Shown here: piece by piece, positions 37,161-45,383 of the stretch
How positions within the stretch are numbered: position 1 is the first letter of the stretch
Layout: each line of letters opens with the position of its first letter
Source: Thermoanaerobacter sp.
Lineage (GTDB): Bacteria; Bacillota; Thermoanaerobacteria; Thermoanaerobacterales; Thermoanaerobacteraceae
DNA length: 64,000 nt
NCBI GenBank assembly: GCA_014896455.1
Contig: JADBKJ010000026.1
Coordinates: forward strand, 1-64,000
Direction of reading: 5' to 3'
The notes under the pieces: model-generated
Told to the model about the DNA's origin: nothing
The model's input: the letters and a program-made list of their open reading frames with translations, nothing else
Databases searched by the model: none
Made by a program: the position numbers and the translations under genes

Positions 37161-37183
37161 TGCAATTAAACGAATAAATTGCA
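37161..37183 (+). promoter_or_regulatory. Inverted repeat upstream of the short FtsH gene
   Basis: TGCAATT (37161-37167) and AATTGCA (37177-37183) form a perfect 7-bp inverted repeat with a 9-base spacer, about 50 bp before the start codon and overlapping possible -35 hexamers. It could be an operator. No known binding motif is recognised. Confidence 0.35.
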
Positions 37184-37230
37184 TTAATAAGCAAAAACTA
37201 CATTCAGAATAAAAGTGGGGGCGAGAAATT

Positions 37231-38763
37231 ATGAAAAAGAATTTACACATTGTTATTTTGGTACTTTCTATCTTTATAAATTTACTTTTTATTTACATTT
37301 TTATCTCAGAAGTAAAACCAAATCTAAATCTCAACCTTTCTTTTATCTTGACAGCCGCAGTAATTGTTGTAACCTACCTACTATTTAAAAATAAATTTTC
37401 AGAGCTTATGCCTGTAAACTATAACAATATCACTGAGACAAATGAAGATGCCAATCACCGAAAAACCAATATCACTTTTAAAGATGTGGCAGGCTTAGAG
37501 GAAGTAATCGATGAATTAAAAGTTATAATCGACTTTATGACAAATACAGAAAAGTACAACAAAATGGGAGCGAAAATTCCCAAGGGTATACTATTTTACG
37601 GGCCACCAGGTACAGGAAAAACTCTTTTGGCTACAGCATTAGCTGGTGAAACCAATTCTACTTTTATAAGTGCTTCCGGTTCAGAATTTGTAGAGAAATA
37701 TGTAGGAGTTGGTGCAAGTCGCATAAGAGCTCTTTTCGCAAAAGCAAAAAAAAGCGCTCCCAGTATTATTTTTATAGATGAGATAGATGCTGTGGGAACA
37801 AAGAGAAACACCGATAACAATTCAGAAAAAGATCAAACTTTAAATCAACTGTTGGTAGAAATGGATGGTTTTAATAGCAACGAAGGGATTATAGTCATAG
37901 GAGCAACTAATAGAATTGACATGTTAGACGAAGCTTTGCTGAGGCCTGGAAGATTCGATAGAACTATACACATTGGAGCACCTAATATGAAAGCAAGGTT
38001 GGAAATATTAAAGGTACATACCCGCAATAAACCCCTTGACGAAACTGTCTCTTTATCCGAATTAGCTCGAAAAACTCATGGTATGACAGGCGCACATCTG
38101 GCTACTATGTGCAACGAAGCAGCAATACTGGCTGTGATGAAAAATAAAAGTAAAATTGGAAAAGAAGAATTTGAAGAAGCGTTAGAGCGCGTAATCGCAG
38201 GTCTTAAAAAGAAAAATCCTTCTGTATTAGAAAAAGAACAAACTATTGCCGCATACCACGAAGCGGGTCACGCTCTTATTGGAAAAATTTTAAACGTAAA
38301 TACTATAGAAAAAATTTCAATCGTTCCTCGAGGCGAAGCATTAGGATATGTATTGAACTTTCCTAAAGACGATGCCTTTTTATTAACAAAAACAGAATTG
38401 AAAAATAAAATAACCATGCTTTTAGGAGGTAGAGCTTCTGAGGAAATAATATTCAATGAAATTTCAACAGGAGCAGAAAATGACTTAAAAGAAGCTACAA
38501 AAATTGCCTATCAGATGGTTTGCAATTATGGAATGAGTGAATTGGGAAACAGGGTCTTTGACTTACACATGTTAAAATCCACAGAAATTGTCGATAAAGA
38601 AATTGACAAAATTATAAATAGCTGTTATATACTTGCCAAAAAAATATTGCTGGAAAATAAACATAAAGTTATTGCAATAGCCGAAAAACTTCTAGAAAAA
38701 GAATCAATTACAAAAGAAGAATTAGAAGCACTATGGGAAGAAGAAAATACTTTATGCGTATGA
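37231..38763 (+). CDS. Short FtsH-type AAA+ zinc metalloprotease
   Basis: A 510-residue membrane protease of the M41 family. Two N-terminal transmembrane helices (about 7-27 and 33-52) are joined by a very short loop of about six residues, so the extracytoplasmic domain of standard FtsH (usually about 70 residues) is missing. The AAA domain is intact: GPPGTGKT near 129, FIDEIDAVG and the SRH region [20 protein letters not shown]. The protease motif is HEAGH near 343, with the third zinc ligand in [12 protein letters not shown]. It is likely an accessory paralogue. Confidence 0.85.
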   Translation: MKKNLHIVILVLSIFINLLFIYIFISEVKPNLNLNLSFILTAAVIVVTYLLFKNKFSELMPVNYNNITETNEDANHRKTNITFKDVAGLEEVIDELKVIIDFMTNTEKYNKMGAKIPKGILFYGPPGTGKTLLATALAGETNSTFISASGSEFVEKYVGVGASRIRALFAKAKKSAPSIIFIDEIDAVGTKRNTDNNSEKDQTLNQLLVEMDGFNSNEGIIVIGATNRIDMLDEALLRPGRFDRTIHIGAPNMKARLEILKVHTRNKPLDETVSLSELARKTHGMTGAHLATMCNEAAILAVMKNKSKIGKEEFEEALERVIAGLKKKNPSVLEKEQTIAAYHEAGHALIGKILNVNTIEKISIVPRGEALGYVLNFPKDDAFLLTKTELKNKITMLLGGRASEEIIFNEISTGAENDLKEATKIAYQMVCNYGMSELGNRVFDLHMLKSTEIVDKEIDKIINSCYILAKKILLENKHKVIAIAEKLLEKESITKEELEALWEEENTLCV

Positions 38764-39086
38764 CAAAAAAGCCTATTTAAAAAACAGGCTTCAGTTTGTT
38801 GACAAAGTTAAAAAATATTCAAAGGAGATATTTTGCATCGTCGCTCCGATGTTCCAAAGCGACAAAACATAAGCTTCCCCTTCGGGCTCCGGCAGGGTAC
38901 CCCGTCAGGCGGCCTCCTTGCCTCAGGTGCCCGCCTTCGCCATCCATGGCTTCGGCCCTGCCTCCACCCTCGGTCTTGCTAAGTTTTGTTACCGCTTTGT
39001 AACAAGTCGCTCCTTATGCAAAATATCTCCTTTACGAAAGTTTGTCTACAGTCTGAAGCCTATTTAAAAAACAGGCTTTTTTGTCA
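38761..39086. terminator. Bidirectional terminator split by a repeat insertion
   Basis: The left half begins TGACAAAAAAGCCT at 38761 and the right half ends AGGCTTTTTTGTCA at 39086; these are perfect 14-base complements. The 23-bp hairpin core is present twice, at 38769-38791 and 39056-39078, on either side of the 264-bp repeat. Removing the repeat and one core restores a single symmetric terminator shared by the convergent short ftsH and DUF1461 genes. Each remaining hairpin keeps its outward T-run, so both may still work. Confidence 0.8.
38792..39055 (+). mobile_element. 264-bp structured repeat element, copy 1
   Basis: The ends read CAGTTTGTTGACAAAG and, reverse-complemented from the right, CAGACTGTAGACAAAC; both continue into AAAGGAGATATTTTGCAT, so the terminal inverted repeats extend imperfectly for about 85 bp. 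The GC-rich interior contains GGCAGGG (38891-38897) paired with CCCTGCC (38956-38962) and a nested hairpin GCC-ttc-GCCAT-cc-ATGGC-ttc-GGC. It is flanked by 23-bp direct repeats. It has no transposase and a small unlikely ORF only. It fits a MITE or a mobile structured RNA. Confidence 0.82.
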
Positions 39087-39765
39087 TTTTTAGTATCCCA
39101 TATACTATAGCAAGTATAACTATAAAAGTAAAAAAAGCATTTCTGAAAATTACAAACACAGCATCTTGAAAAAATTCTAAAGGAAACATTTGTATAAGTC
39201 TATCTGTTTCGGCGTTTAATTGCCATAAGTCATTGTCAAAAAATACAAGGTGAAAACCAGTAAACCAATTATCAAAATTCAAAGTCACCGTCAACGCAAA
39301 AGCCAACAGTAGAATTACTATAAATATTGTACCTTTTAAAAGATAATCGAAGGCTTTATAAAAGGATTTTGCAAAAAGAAAGTATGTAAAAATGAGTATA
39401 AAAACTATTATCGATATATTTCTTGTTAAAAAACCCATTTGAAACAAATCTTTTACATCTTTCATATGAGCTAATTCTCTATCATTAAACATTCTCTGCA
39501 TACTGCCATTAATTCTTGCACTTACATCTAAAGTCTCTTCTTTGTCCATTAAATATCTCTGCATTATCTTGGTTATTTTCATAAGTTCATCGATACTCAT
39601 TCCAGTTACATACATTACATTATTTTTTTTGTATTCCTCTTTATAAAAATTACCGTTAAAAGCCACATATTGCAAACTACTAAGCAAAACAGCCAAAAGC
39701 AGTGAAATCATCATCCCGCCAATAAGGAGGGCATCAATAGTTTTCCTCACCATTTTAAATAACAT
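39064..39765 (-). CDS. DUF1461 / TIGR01906 integral membrane protein
   Basis: A membrane protein of about 233 residues with one N-terminal and three C-terminal transmembrane helices. The family features MYVTGMSIDELMKITKIMQR, FNDRELAHMKDVKDLFQMGF, FHLVFFDNDLWQLN and ETDRLIQMFPLEFFQDA are all present. Function unknown. ATG 39765 is preferred over GTG 39774 because AAAGGTG precedes it at proper spacing. It is the last gene of the cluster running from 47345 and overlaps the preceding gene by 11 bp. Its last codons lie inside the duplicated terminator core. Confidence 0.8.
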   Translation of the reverse strand: MLFKMVRKTIDALLIGGMMISLLLAVLLSSLQYVAFNGNFYKEEYKKNNVMYVTGMSIDELMKITKIMQRYLMDKEETLDVSARINGSMQRMFNDRELAHMKDVKDLFQMGFLTRNISIIVFILIFTYFLFAKSFYKAFDYLLKGTIFIVILLLAFALTVTLNFDNWFTGFHLVFFDNDLWQLNAETDRLIQMFPLEFFQDAVFVIFRNAFFTFIVILAIVYGILKMTKKPVF

Positions 39766-41251
39766 CCTTTGCACCTTTTATTATGGCTTCATAAAAATTT
39801 TTTTGGTTTTTTAAATCACTGTAAAGTTCTATTTTTTTCTTTACTGTATGCATAAAAGATAACTTTCTACTCTGTGAATTGTCAAGCTCAATGGAGTTTT
39901 TTATATAATACAAGACTTCTTTTTCAAAATTCTGAGGTACAGGAATAATTCCCATAAGTCTTTTCATCCTCGCTTTTCTATACTCATTTTTCATGTTTCT
40001 TGAAATATCTTCAATTAAAGAAATGACATTTTTTATTTCGACTTTTATCAGAGCCATATCTATGGGTTCTTCGTTTATTTGACCACCCTCGAGTACTACT
40101 TCACTGGTATCATTTAACAAGTTTTCGTACTCTGAAAGCGTTTCAATGTCTACTAGTATACCCTCATCTATAATTTCCATAATATCTAAACCAGCATAAT
40201 CAATTCCCCCCAATAGTAGATTATACCTATACAATTCAAAATACCAATTAGAAATTACATTATCACATGTTTTGATGTTTTTTTCTATTTGTTTGCAATC
40301 TAAAGAATCTTTATTCAATTTGCTGTAAAAATCCAGATACTCCACAATAAAAGGCTCTTTTTTAAATAAAGTTTCAAATTTATCTTCTGACAAAAATACT
40401 ATCAATAGTCTATTTATAATTTTTAAAACAGAAAAAGAAACCTCTCTTAGACTTTGAATACTTTTTATTAACTCTACACTTTTTTTAAAGTACACGTCTA
40501 CTTCTTCCCGAGTCATTTCTTTAAAATCCAGTGACTGTAAGTACTCAATTTTCTTAGCAATAAGAGGGAAAAATTCGCCGTAGCCTTCTATTAATTTTCC
40601 ATAAAAATTTTCCTCTATATCTATTACCTTTTCCAAAAAAGCTTCATAATTTGGATAATCCTTCTCTAATCCCTTTGTTAAATATTCATAAAAGCGTTTT
40701 TTAGACATAGCAAAAGGAATGCTGGATATTATTTCTTTTATCCTTTCTTCTTTTTCCTCTTCAACCTCATTTATAAAATTAATAACATTTTCGTAAAATT
40801 CTTCCTCGTCTATCAATTCTTCAGAAAAGAAATCTCTTATTCTATCACTTACCACTTCGCTAACATATCTCGATTCTACATAATACCCATACAAAACATC
40901 TATAGCATTTTCAAAATGCTCTTTATATTTTCTAATCGTCTTTTCTACATTTTCTTTCATTTTTTCTTCCATAAGGCTGAAATATTGTGTATTATTTGCT
41001 ATATTCTTAACAACCTCCAAAATGTTTTGTGTTTCTTTATCCAAATAAACCAAAGCATTTGCCACATTCTTTTTTCTAAATAGTACATGGTATAAATACA
41101 CCGTCTCATTAAAAAGCTCCAAAATGCTAATTATTTGTACTATCTCTTTTTGTTTTTTTATTATTCTTTTTAACAACAAAGAAATCTCACTTGGTGTCTT
41201 TGGAATTTTATTGAGTTGTTCCCGCAATTCTCTTACCTCATCTTGTTGCAT
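39755..41251 (-). CDS. Large helical protein of unknown function
   Basis: A 498-residue protein predicted to be almost wholly alpha-helical and highly charged, with many Glu/Lys pairs (for example NEVEEEKEERIKEIIS). I see no signal peptide, transmembrane helix or known catalytic motif, and I do not recognise the family. It lies 12 bp downstream of the coiled-coil gene and overlaps the DUF1461 gene. Its place inside the Hsp70/beta-CASP cluster suggests a scaffold or client-binding role, which is only inference. Confidence 0.75.
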   Translation of the reverse strand: MQQDEVRELREQLNKIPKTPSEISLLLKRIIKKQKEIVQIISILELFNETVYLYHVLFRKKNVANALVYLDKETQNILEVVKNIANNTQYFSLMEEKMKENVEKTIRKYKEHFENAIDVLYGYYVESRYVSEVVSDRIRDFFSEELIDEEEFYENVINFINEVEEEKEERIKEIISSIPFAMSKKRFYEYLTKGLEKDYPNYEAFLEKVIDIEENFYGKLIEGYGEFFPLIAKKIEYLQSLDFKEMTREEVDVYFKKSVELIKSIQSLREVSFSVLKIINRLLIVFLSEDKFETLFKKEPFIVEYLDFYSKLNKDSLDCKQIEKNIKTCDNVISNWYFELYRYNLLLGGIDYAGLDIMEIIDEGILVDIETLSEYENLLNDTSEVVLEGGQINEEPIDMALIKVEIKNVISLIEDISRNMKNEYRKARMKRLMGIIPVPQNFEKEVLYYIKNSIELDNSQSRKLSFMHTVKKKIELYSDLKNQKNFYEAIIKGAKDVI

Positions 41252-41262
41252 TGTTACACCTC

Positions 41263-42213
41263 TCAGTCAATTATCTTTAACATTCGCGACAGGTCTTCTA
41301 CTAAAGAATACCCTTGTTCTTCCTTAGTTACAGCCAGTTGAGCTACTGTGTTGGCAAACAAAAAATTTGTCTTCTCTTCTATATTAGTCAAAATTTCTTT
41401 TATTTCAAGCAAAACATTGTTAAAATCTATCTTTTGCTGTTGGATTTCTACTAGCAATCTATTCACGGAGATTTTTAAATTTTCAGCTTGTCTTTCTTTT
41501 GATGAAGCATTTTCAATAATTTTGTTCATTCTTTTTTCAAACTCTAAACCAATTTTTTCTATTCTCTCCTCTAATATTTCTTTTTCCTTTTCTAACTGTG
41601 AAATTTTATTTTTATAGCTTAAAATTTCCCCTTCTTGCTCTTTTATTTTTTCAGTAAGCCTTTCTATCTCCATTATATTCTTTTTTTCCTGTAGAATCAA
41701 TTTTTCCTGTAATTTTTCAATATCTTTCAATAGTTTTTTGTTGATTTTTACTGGTTTATCACCGCCCTGTTGCCCATCAATATTTTTTTCTATTTTTTCT
41801 TTTTCTCCTTCAATTAAATTTAATAAGTCCTGTAATGTTTTCTTATAACTCTCACCTTTGGAAAATAGAAGTGCGGAAAAAATAATTTCTGGCTTATATA
41901 AACTCAAAAGCTCTGGTACTTTCTCCTCTATTTTTTCAAGAGTCAAAAGCTGTATCTGTTTTGCCAAATCTTCGTAAATTTTTTCCCATTCTTTTATAAA
42001 CATTTTCTCATCTATATTCCCTTTCAAAATCTCTTCTCTGAGAATTGGAATTATCTTTTTAGGTGGAGAAGCACTTTCTATCAATCGAAAACCGGCCAAC
42101 TTTTTCTGTAAATTAGTATTTTTTTTGAAAGGTCTTATAATCACATCATAAGGAAGCGTAGATAAAAAAATATCTATATACTTCTTTTCTGTCAAATTTT
42201 TAAATTCCAACAT
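41263..42213 (-). CDS. Coiled-coil protein of unknown function
   Basis: A 316-residue protein. Residues 1-150 are helical and globular-looking; about 160-235 are a strong coiled coil (IEKLQEKLILQEKKNIMEIE and on); the C-terminal part (LLVEIQQQKIDFNNVLLEIK) is helical. No family is recognised. A long coiled coil next to a divergent Hsp70 recalls GrpE-like nucleotide exchange factors, but no GrpE motif is visible, so this is a guess. It follows the chimeric small gene by 12 bp with AAGGTG before the ATG. Confidence 0.72.
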   Translation of the reverse strand: MLEFKNLTEKKYIDIFLSTLPYDVIIRPFKKNTNLQKKLAGFRLIESASPPKKIIPILREEILKGNIDEKMFIKEWEKIYEDLAKQIQLLTLEKIEEKVPELLSLYKPEIIFSALLFSKGESYKKTLQDLLNLIEGEKEKIEKNIDGQQGGDKPVKINKKLLKDIEKLQEKLILQEKKNIMEIERLTEKIKEQEGEILSYKNKISQLEKEKEILEERIEKIGLEFEKRMNKIIENASSKERQAENLKISVNRLLVEIQQQKIDFNNVLLEIKEILTNIEEKTNFLFANTVAQLAVTKEEQGYSLVEDLSRMLKIID

Positions 42214-42225
42214 ATTTTCACCTTC

Positions 42226-42558
42226 TCACATTTTAATGAGCTTGTCTGTTTTTTTATAGTTCTCTTCAATGATTTTTTGTGCTAAATACTTAATCCTGGC
42301 ACTATTGCTTTCCATTGCATCCCTAAATATTTTTTCATCAATTATATTTTTTAATCCTTTCGCATTTTTGCCTAAAATTTTATAAATCAAAAACTGTATT
42401 TCTTCCTTTGCAGTGTTTTTTAATTTTTGTATTAATCCTTGTGCTATTTCCTCGTCAAGATTTGTTTCTATTATTTTTAAAGCGTTTACAGATATCCTGA
42501 AAGTCCTTGATGCATCATCATTTTTAGGATTTGCTTTAATATACAATAATTTGCTCAT
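42226..42558 (-). CDS. Small chimeric protein: azoreductase-like start joined to HEAT-like helices
   Basis: A 110-residue ORF. The first 23 residues (MSKLLYIKANPKNDDASRTF and RIS) read like the start of an FMN-dependent NADH-azoreductase. From residue about 24 (VNALKIIETNLDEEIAQGLI) the sequence turns into amphipathic helices like the decayed HEAT-type gene upstream. No flavodoxin fold remains. The ribosome site AAAGGAG and an AT-rich upstream region may have come with the azoreductase end. It could be expressed but is probably a rearrangement product. Low certainty on both parent assignments. Confidence 0.55.
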   Translation of the reverse strand: MSKLLYIKANPKNDDASRTFRISVNALKIIETNLDEEIAQGLIQKLKNTAKEEIQFLIYKILGKNAKGLKNIIDEKIFRDAMESNSARIKYLAQKIIEENYKKTDKLIKM

Positions 42559-42679
42559 TTTTAGTCTCCTTTCGTGCGAAAATTTTAGTTAAAAAATTAA
42601 CGTTTGAGCGCTTAAAATGTTTATGCTGAATAGCAATTTTTGTTATGCACTATATATATAAATAAAATATCTAAATATT

Positions 42680-43458
42680 TTATCTCCTCCCCAACTGAAC
42701 TAAAGCCGAATAAACATTTATAGCCAAATAATTATTTTCTAAAAACTGTTTTATCATAGGTTTTGCTTTTTTAATATTTGCAAATTTGCTAAAGAAGTAA
42801 TAGCACGTTTTTAACTTAACAATTGATTCTCTTTCAAAATTTTAACATTACATTTGCACATCTTTCATCTTTCGTATACCCAACCCAATTACTATATTCA
42901 TTTTGTTTTTCACGCTAGGTCATAATAAGCCTTAAGTAAGCACTCTGGTAGCAATGCTCGTCCTCATTTTCCTGAAGTGTTATCGCAGCTTGACTATATT
43001 TCTCCTCATATAGTAGATCTGCACATTTTTAACGGCCTTTTCCTTTTAGATTCGCTATAACATTAGAATATACAATATCTAAGCTGCTATTTTCATTGTC
43101 CAAACATTTTCACATCTGGCTTCAGCCATCTCCTAGCACAGTGTTTTGTTAAAATTCTAAAGGCAAAATTTCTTTTCTCTGAGCCATTAAATCCATTAAG
43201 AGAATTAACCATATTCAATATATGAGGAATGCATTTTTTCTCTCCCAATTCTATAAGAGTTTTGCTGCTATTCTTTAAATTATCATTTTCTGTATGTAAT
43301 TAATTGCTCATAAGCCCTTATTTCTTTTATTTCTCTGCGTTTGAAGGACAAGTTTAATTTGTTCTTCCCACTCCCATTCTTGCAAAACTATGATAATAAG
43401 AAGAGTCCAGGCCTCACTGCTGTTATTTGATATATTTTTGAGAATTCTCACCATTCTT
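42680..43458 (-). pseudogene. Decayed HEAT-repeat-like gene
   Basis: This 780-bp minus-strand stretch has no intact gene but is full of coherent protein fragments split by stops and frameshifts: a start MVRILKNISNNSSEAWTLL, then SSKTLIELGEKKCIPHILNM, then SSLDIVYSNVIANLKGKG, and a final block with IKKAKPMIKQFLENNYLAIN ending in VYSALVQLGRR and stop. The paired amphipathic helices look like HEAT repeats. At least three stops and several frame changes are needed. It sits in the operon between the 121-residue gene and the chimeric gene. Confidence 0.72.
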
Positions 43459-43803
43459 TTAAAAATTTCTCTGTCTTAAATCCAAAGCTTTTGTACTATA
43501 TACTATCATCTCAATTGGATTTTGCCTTTCTGATAAAATATTTCTCCCTAATTCAACAATGTCTTTTTCTAAAGAAGCTAGTGCAGATTGGTGAAGAGTA
43601 GATAGCAATTGAATTTTTTCTCCAATAAGTTTTGCATTAGCTTCGCTAATATAATATTTAAATAGTTCTCTTTTAAAGTTTTTATCTTTATCCTTCATCC
43701 TTTTTGCTCCCAAATATTCCATTCCATCATCCATCACCTCTTTAGAAACATTTATAAAAAAATCTTTATTTTCCAAAAGCAACTCTTTCCAGTCAATGCT
43801 CAT
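43459..43803 (-). CDS. Small helical protein of unknown function
   Basis: About 114 residues, all helical (IDWKELLLENKDFFINVSKE at the start, then LLSTLHQSALASLEKDIVEL). No family recognised. I place the start at ATG 43803, which overlaps the end of the Hsp70 gene by 11 bp and follows GAGGAG; the frame to 43824 adds seven residues. Tight coupling to the Hsp70 gene suggests a co-chaperone or adaptor, by context only. Its stop directly precedes the broken HEAT-like gene. Confidence 0.68.
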   Translation of the reverse strand: MSIDWKELLLENKDFFINVSKEVMDDGMEYLGAKRMKDKDKNFKRELFKYYISEANAKLIGEKIQLLSTLHQSALASLEKDIVELGRNILSERQNPIEMIVYSTKALDLRQRNF

Positions 43804-45373
43804 ACTTTTCACTCTCCTCGCCAATAGCCACTTCTACTCTTTGCTCTGTAGAAGTTACTACCCATGCGCTCAAAGTCAAAATCCTATTTCTATCAAAACT
43901 TATTTTTAGAGAAATAGGCGTGCCAGGTTTTATTAACTTTGAAAAATTTAATTGGACACTTTTTAAACGCTTCATCTTTGGATCCCATAAATTTTTCCCT
44001 GAAAATACATCCAAGCGCATACCCGTAGCATTAGTTACTCTTAAAATCTTGTCATACTCTCTTTCATAAGGTGCTTTTGTACCTTGTGAAACAATCAAAA
44101 AAGGTAACCCATTCTTTATATCAATGTATATGTTGGAAGCCAGAACAGGCTCAATTTTGATATTGTTATTTCCTTTATTCAGTTTTTCGCTTAAATAGTG
44201 GTAAATTGCTGTTCCCCGCACAACCGAAAACATAGGATGTAAACTTATTAAAGCTTTTTTCATAAATAATTTCTCTATTGTATTTCGCACAGGCCTATAA
44301 TTGCTCATGCCTCCTGTCAAAAGTACATCATCTATATCTTGAATCATAAGCCCCGCTTTTCCCAAAGTATCTAAAATAGGGTCTACGACATTATATCCCA
44401 TGTTTCCTTCTCTAACCAGTAGAGGCCTTATACACTCCTCATATTCCTTATTAGATATTTTAAACTTATAAGGTTTCCCTTTTATAAAATTTTCTACAAT
44501 ATTTTCATATATTACTTCTTCTCCCACTGAAATACTAAAAAATCTTCTTGCCTTTTCCATCTCGCAAACCATTCTGTTATATACATGCCTTTTTTCATTT
44601 TCACTATCAAATAAATCCCCCATTCCCTTCGAAAATTTTTCTAAAAGGTAAATACTGCTCATTAAATCAAAATTTATTCCTCCTATTAAAGTATGTGAAG
44701 AAATGGCTATTTCTTCTACAATGAAGTCCTTATCCGTCATTTGTACTTCTAATATCGAGACATCACAAGTGCCTCCTCCTAAATCGAATACCAACATTTT
44801 TCTCGGCCGCGAAAAATCTAAATGTCTTTTGTTTTGTGGCAATTTTTTCTCGGTATTTATAAAATCAAGAAGTGCTGCTGTAGGCTCAGAAATAAAATAA
44901 GTATTTTGTTCATCAAATCCTGCTATTTTTGCAGCTTCTTTTGTTGCTCGAATTTGGTCGTGATTAAAGGAGGCTGGCACAGTTATAACTGCATTTACTA
45001 CTTCTTCACCAATTTCTCTCTCCAAGCTCTGTTTAACTTCCTTTAATATTAAAGCTGCCACTTCTTCTGGTGAAAAAAGTTTTCTATCAATTTCCCAAAA
45101 ATAACCTGACATTCCTATATAATTTTTACTGTTATAAATAACTCTCTCCGGTTCCTTAACTTTCATAGACTGTGCTATTCTACCCACATACTGATTTCCA
45201 CTTTTATCTACATATAAACAAGAAGGCAATATTTTATCATAAATGTATTCATGGTCTTCGTTAAACTGTCCAATATCTATGACCCGAGGCAGTAATTCCC
45301 CTTCTTGAGATATTTCCAAAATTGATGCAACCGTATTTGTAGTACCCAAATCTACTCCGACATATCTTTTCAT
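43793..45373 (-). CDS. Divergent Hsp70-family protein
   Basis: A 526-residue Hsp70/DnaK relative. ATPase motifs are intact: GVDLGTTNTVASI (residues 5-17), FDLGGGTCDVSILE near 195, ISEPTAALLDF and LLTGGMSNYRPV near 350. Residues about 410-526 form a short beta-type substrate-binding part (LRVTNATGMRLDVFSGKNLW), and the C-terminal helical lid of DnaK (about 100 residues) and its EEVD-like tail are missing. It therefore differs from housekeeping DnaK, and no grpE or dnaJ gene adjoins. It follows the beta-CASP gene by 10 bp. Confidence 0.85.
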   Translation of the reverse strand: MKRYVGVDLGTTNTVASILEISQEGELLPRVIDIGQFNEDHEYIYDKILPSCLYVDKSGNQYVGRIAQSMKVKEPERVIYNSKNYIGMSGYFWEIDRKLFSPEEVAALILKEVKQSLEREIGEEVVNAVITVPASFNHDQIRATKEAAKIAGFDEQNTYFISEPTAALLDFINTEKKLPQNKRHLDFSRPRKMLVFDLGGGTCDVSILEVQMTDKDFIVEEIAISSHTLIGGINFDLMSSIYLLEKFSKGMGDLFDSENEKRHVYNRMVCEMEKARRFFSISVGEEVIYENIVENFIKGKPYKFKISNKEYEECIRPLLVREGNMGYNVVDPILDTLGKAGLMIQDIDDVLLTGGMSNYRPVRNTIEKLFMKKALISLHPMFSVVRGTAIYHYLSEKLNKGNNNIKIEPVLASNIYIDIKNGLPFLIVSQGTKAPYEREYDKILRVTNATGMRLDVFSGKNLWDPKMKRLKSVQLNFSKLIKPGTPISLKISFDRNRILTLSAWVVTSTEQRVEVAIGEESEKYEH

Positions 45374-45383
45374 AAACTCCCCC

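Noticed and set aside
38796-39002. Open reading frame of 68 codons inside repeat copy 1 (and 74 codons in copy 2)
   Set aside because: It exists only because the GC-rich repeat has few stops. The two copies diverge in frame, the composition (many Pro, Arg, Ser, Leu) is not protein-like, and no ribosome site precedes it.
38761-39086. Group IIC intron at a terminator
   Set aside because: The location fits, but the element is only 264 bp, has terminal inverted repeats and target duplication, and I find no domain V-like hairpin or reverse transcriptase.
43793-45373. Housekeeping DnaK
   Set aside because: The lid domain is missing, length is about 90 residues short, and grpE and dnaJ are not adjacent.
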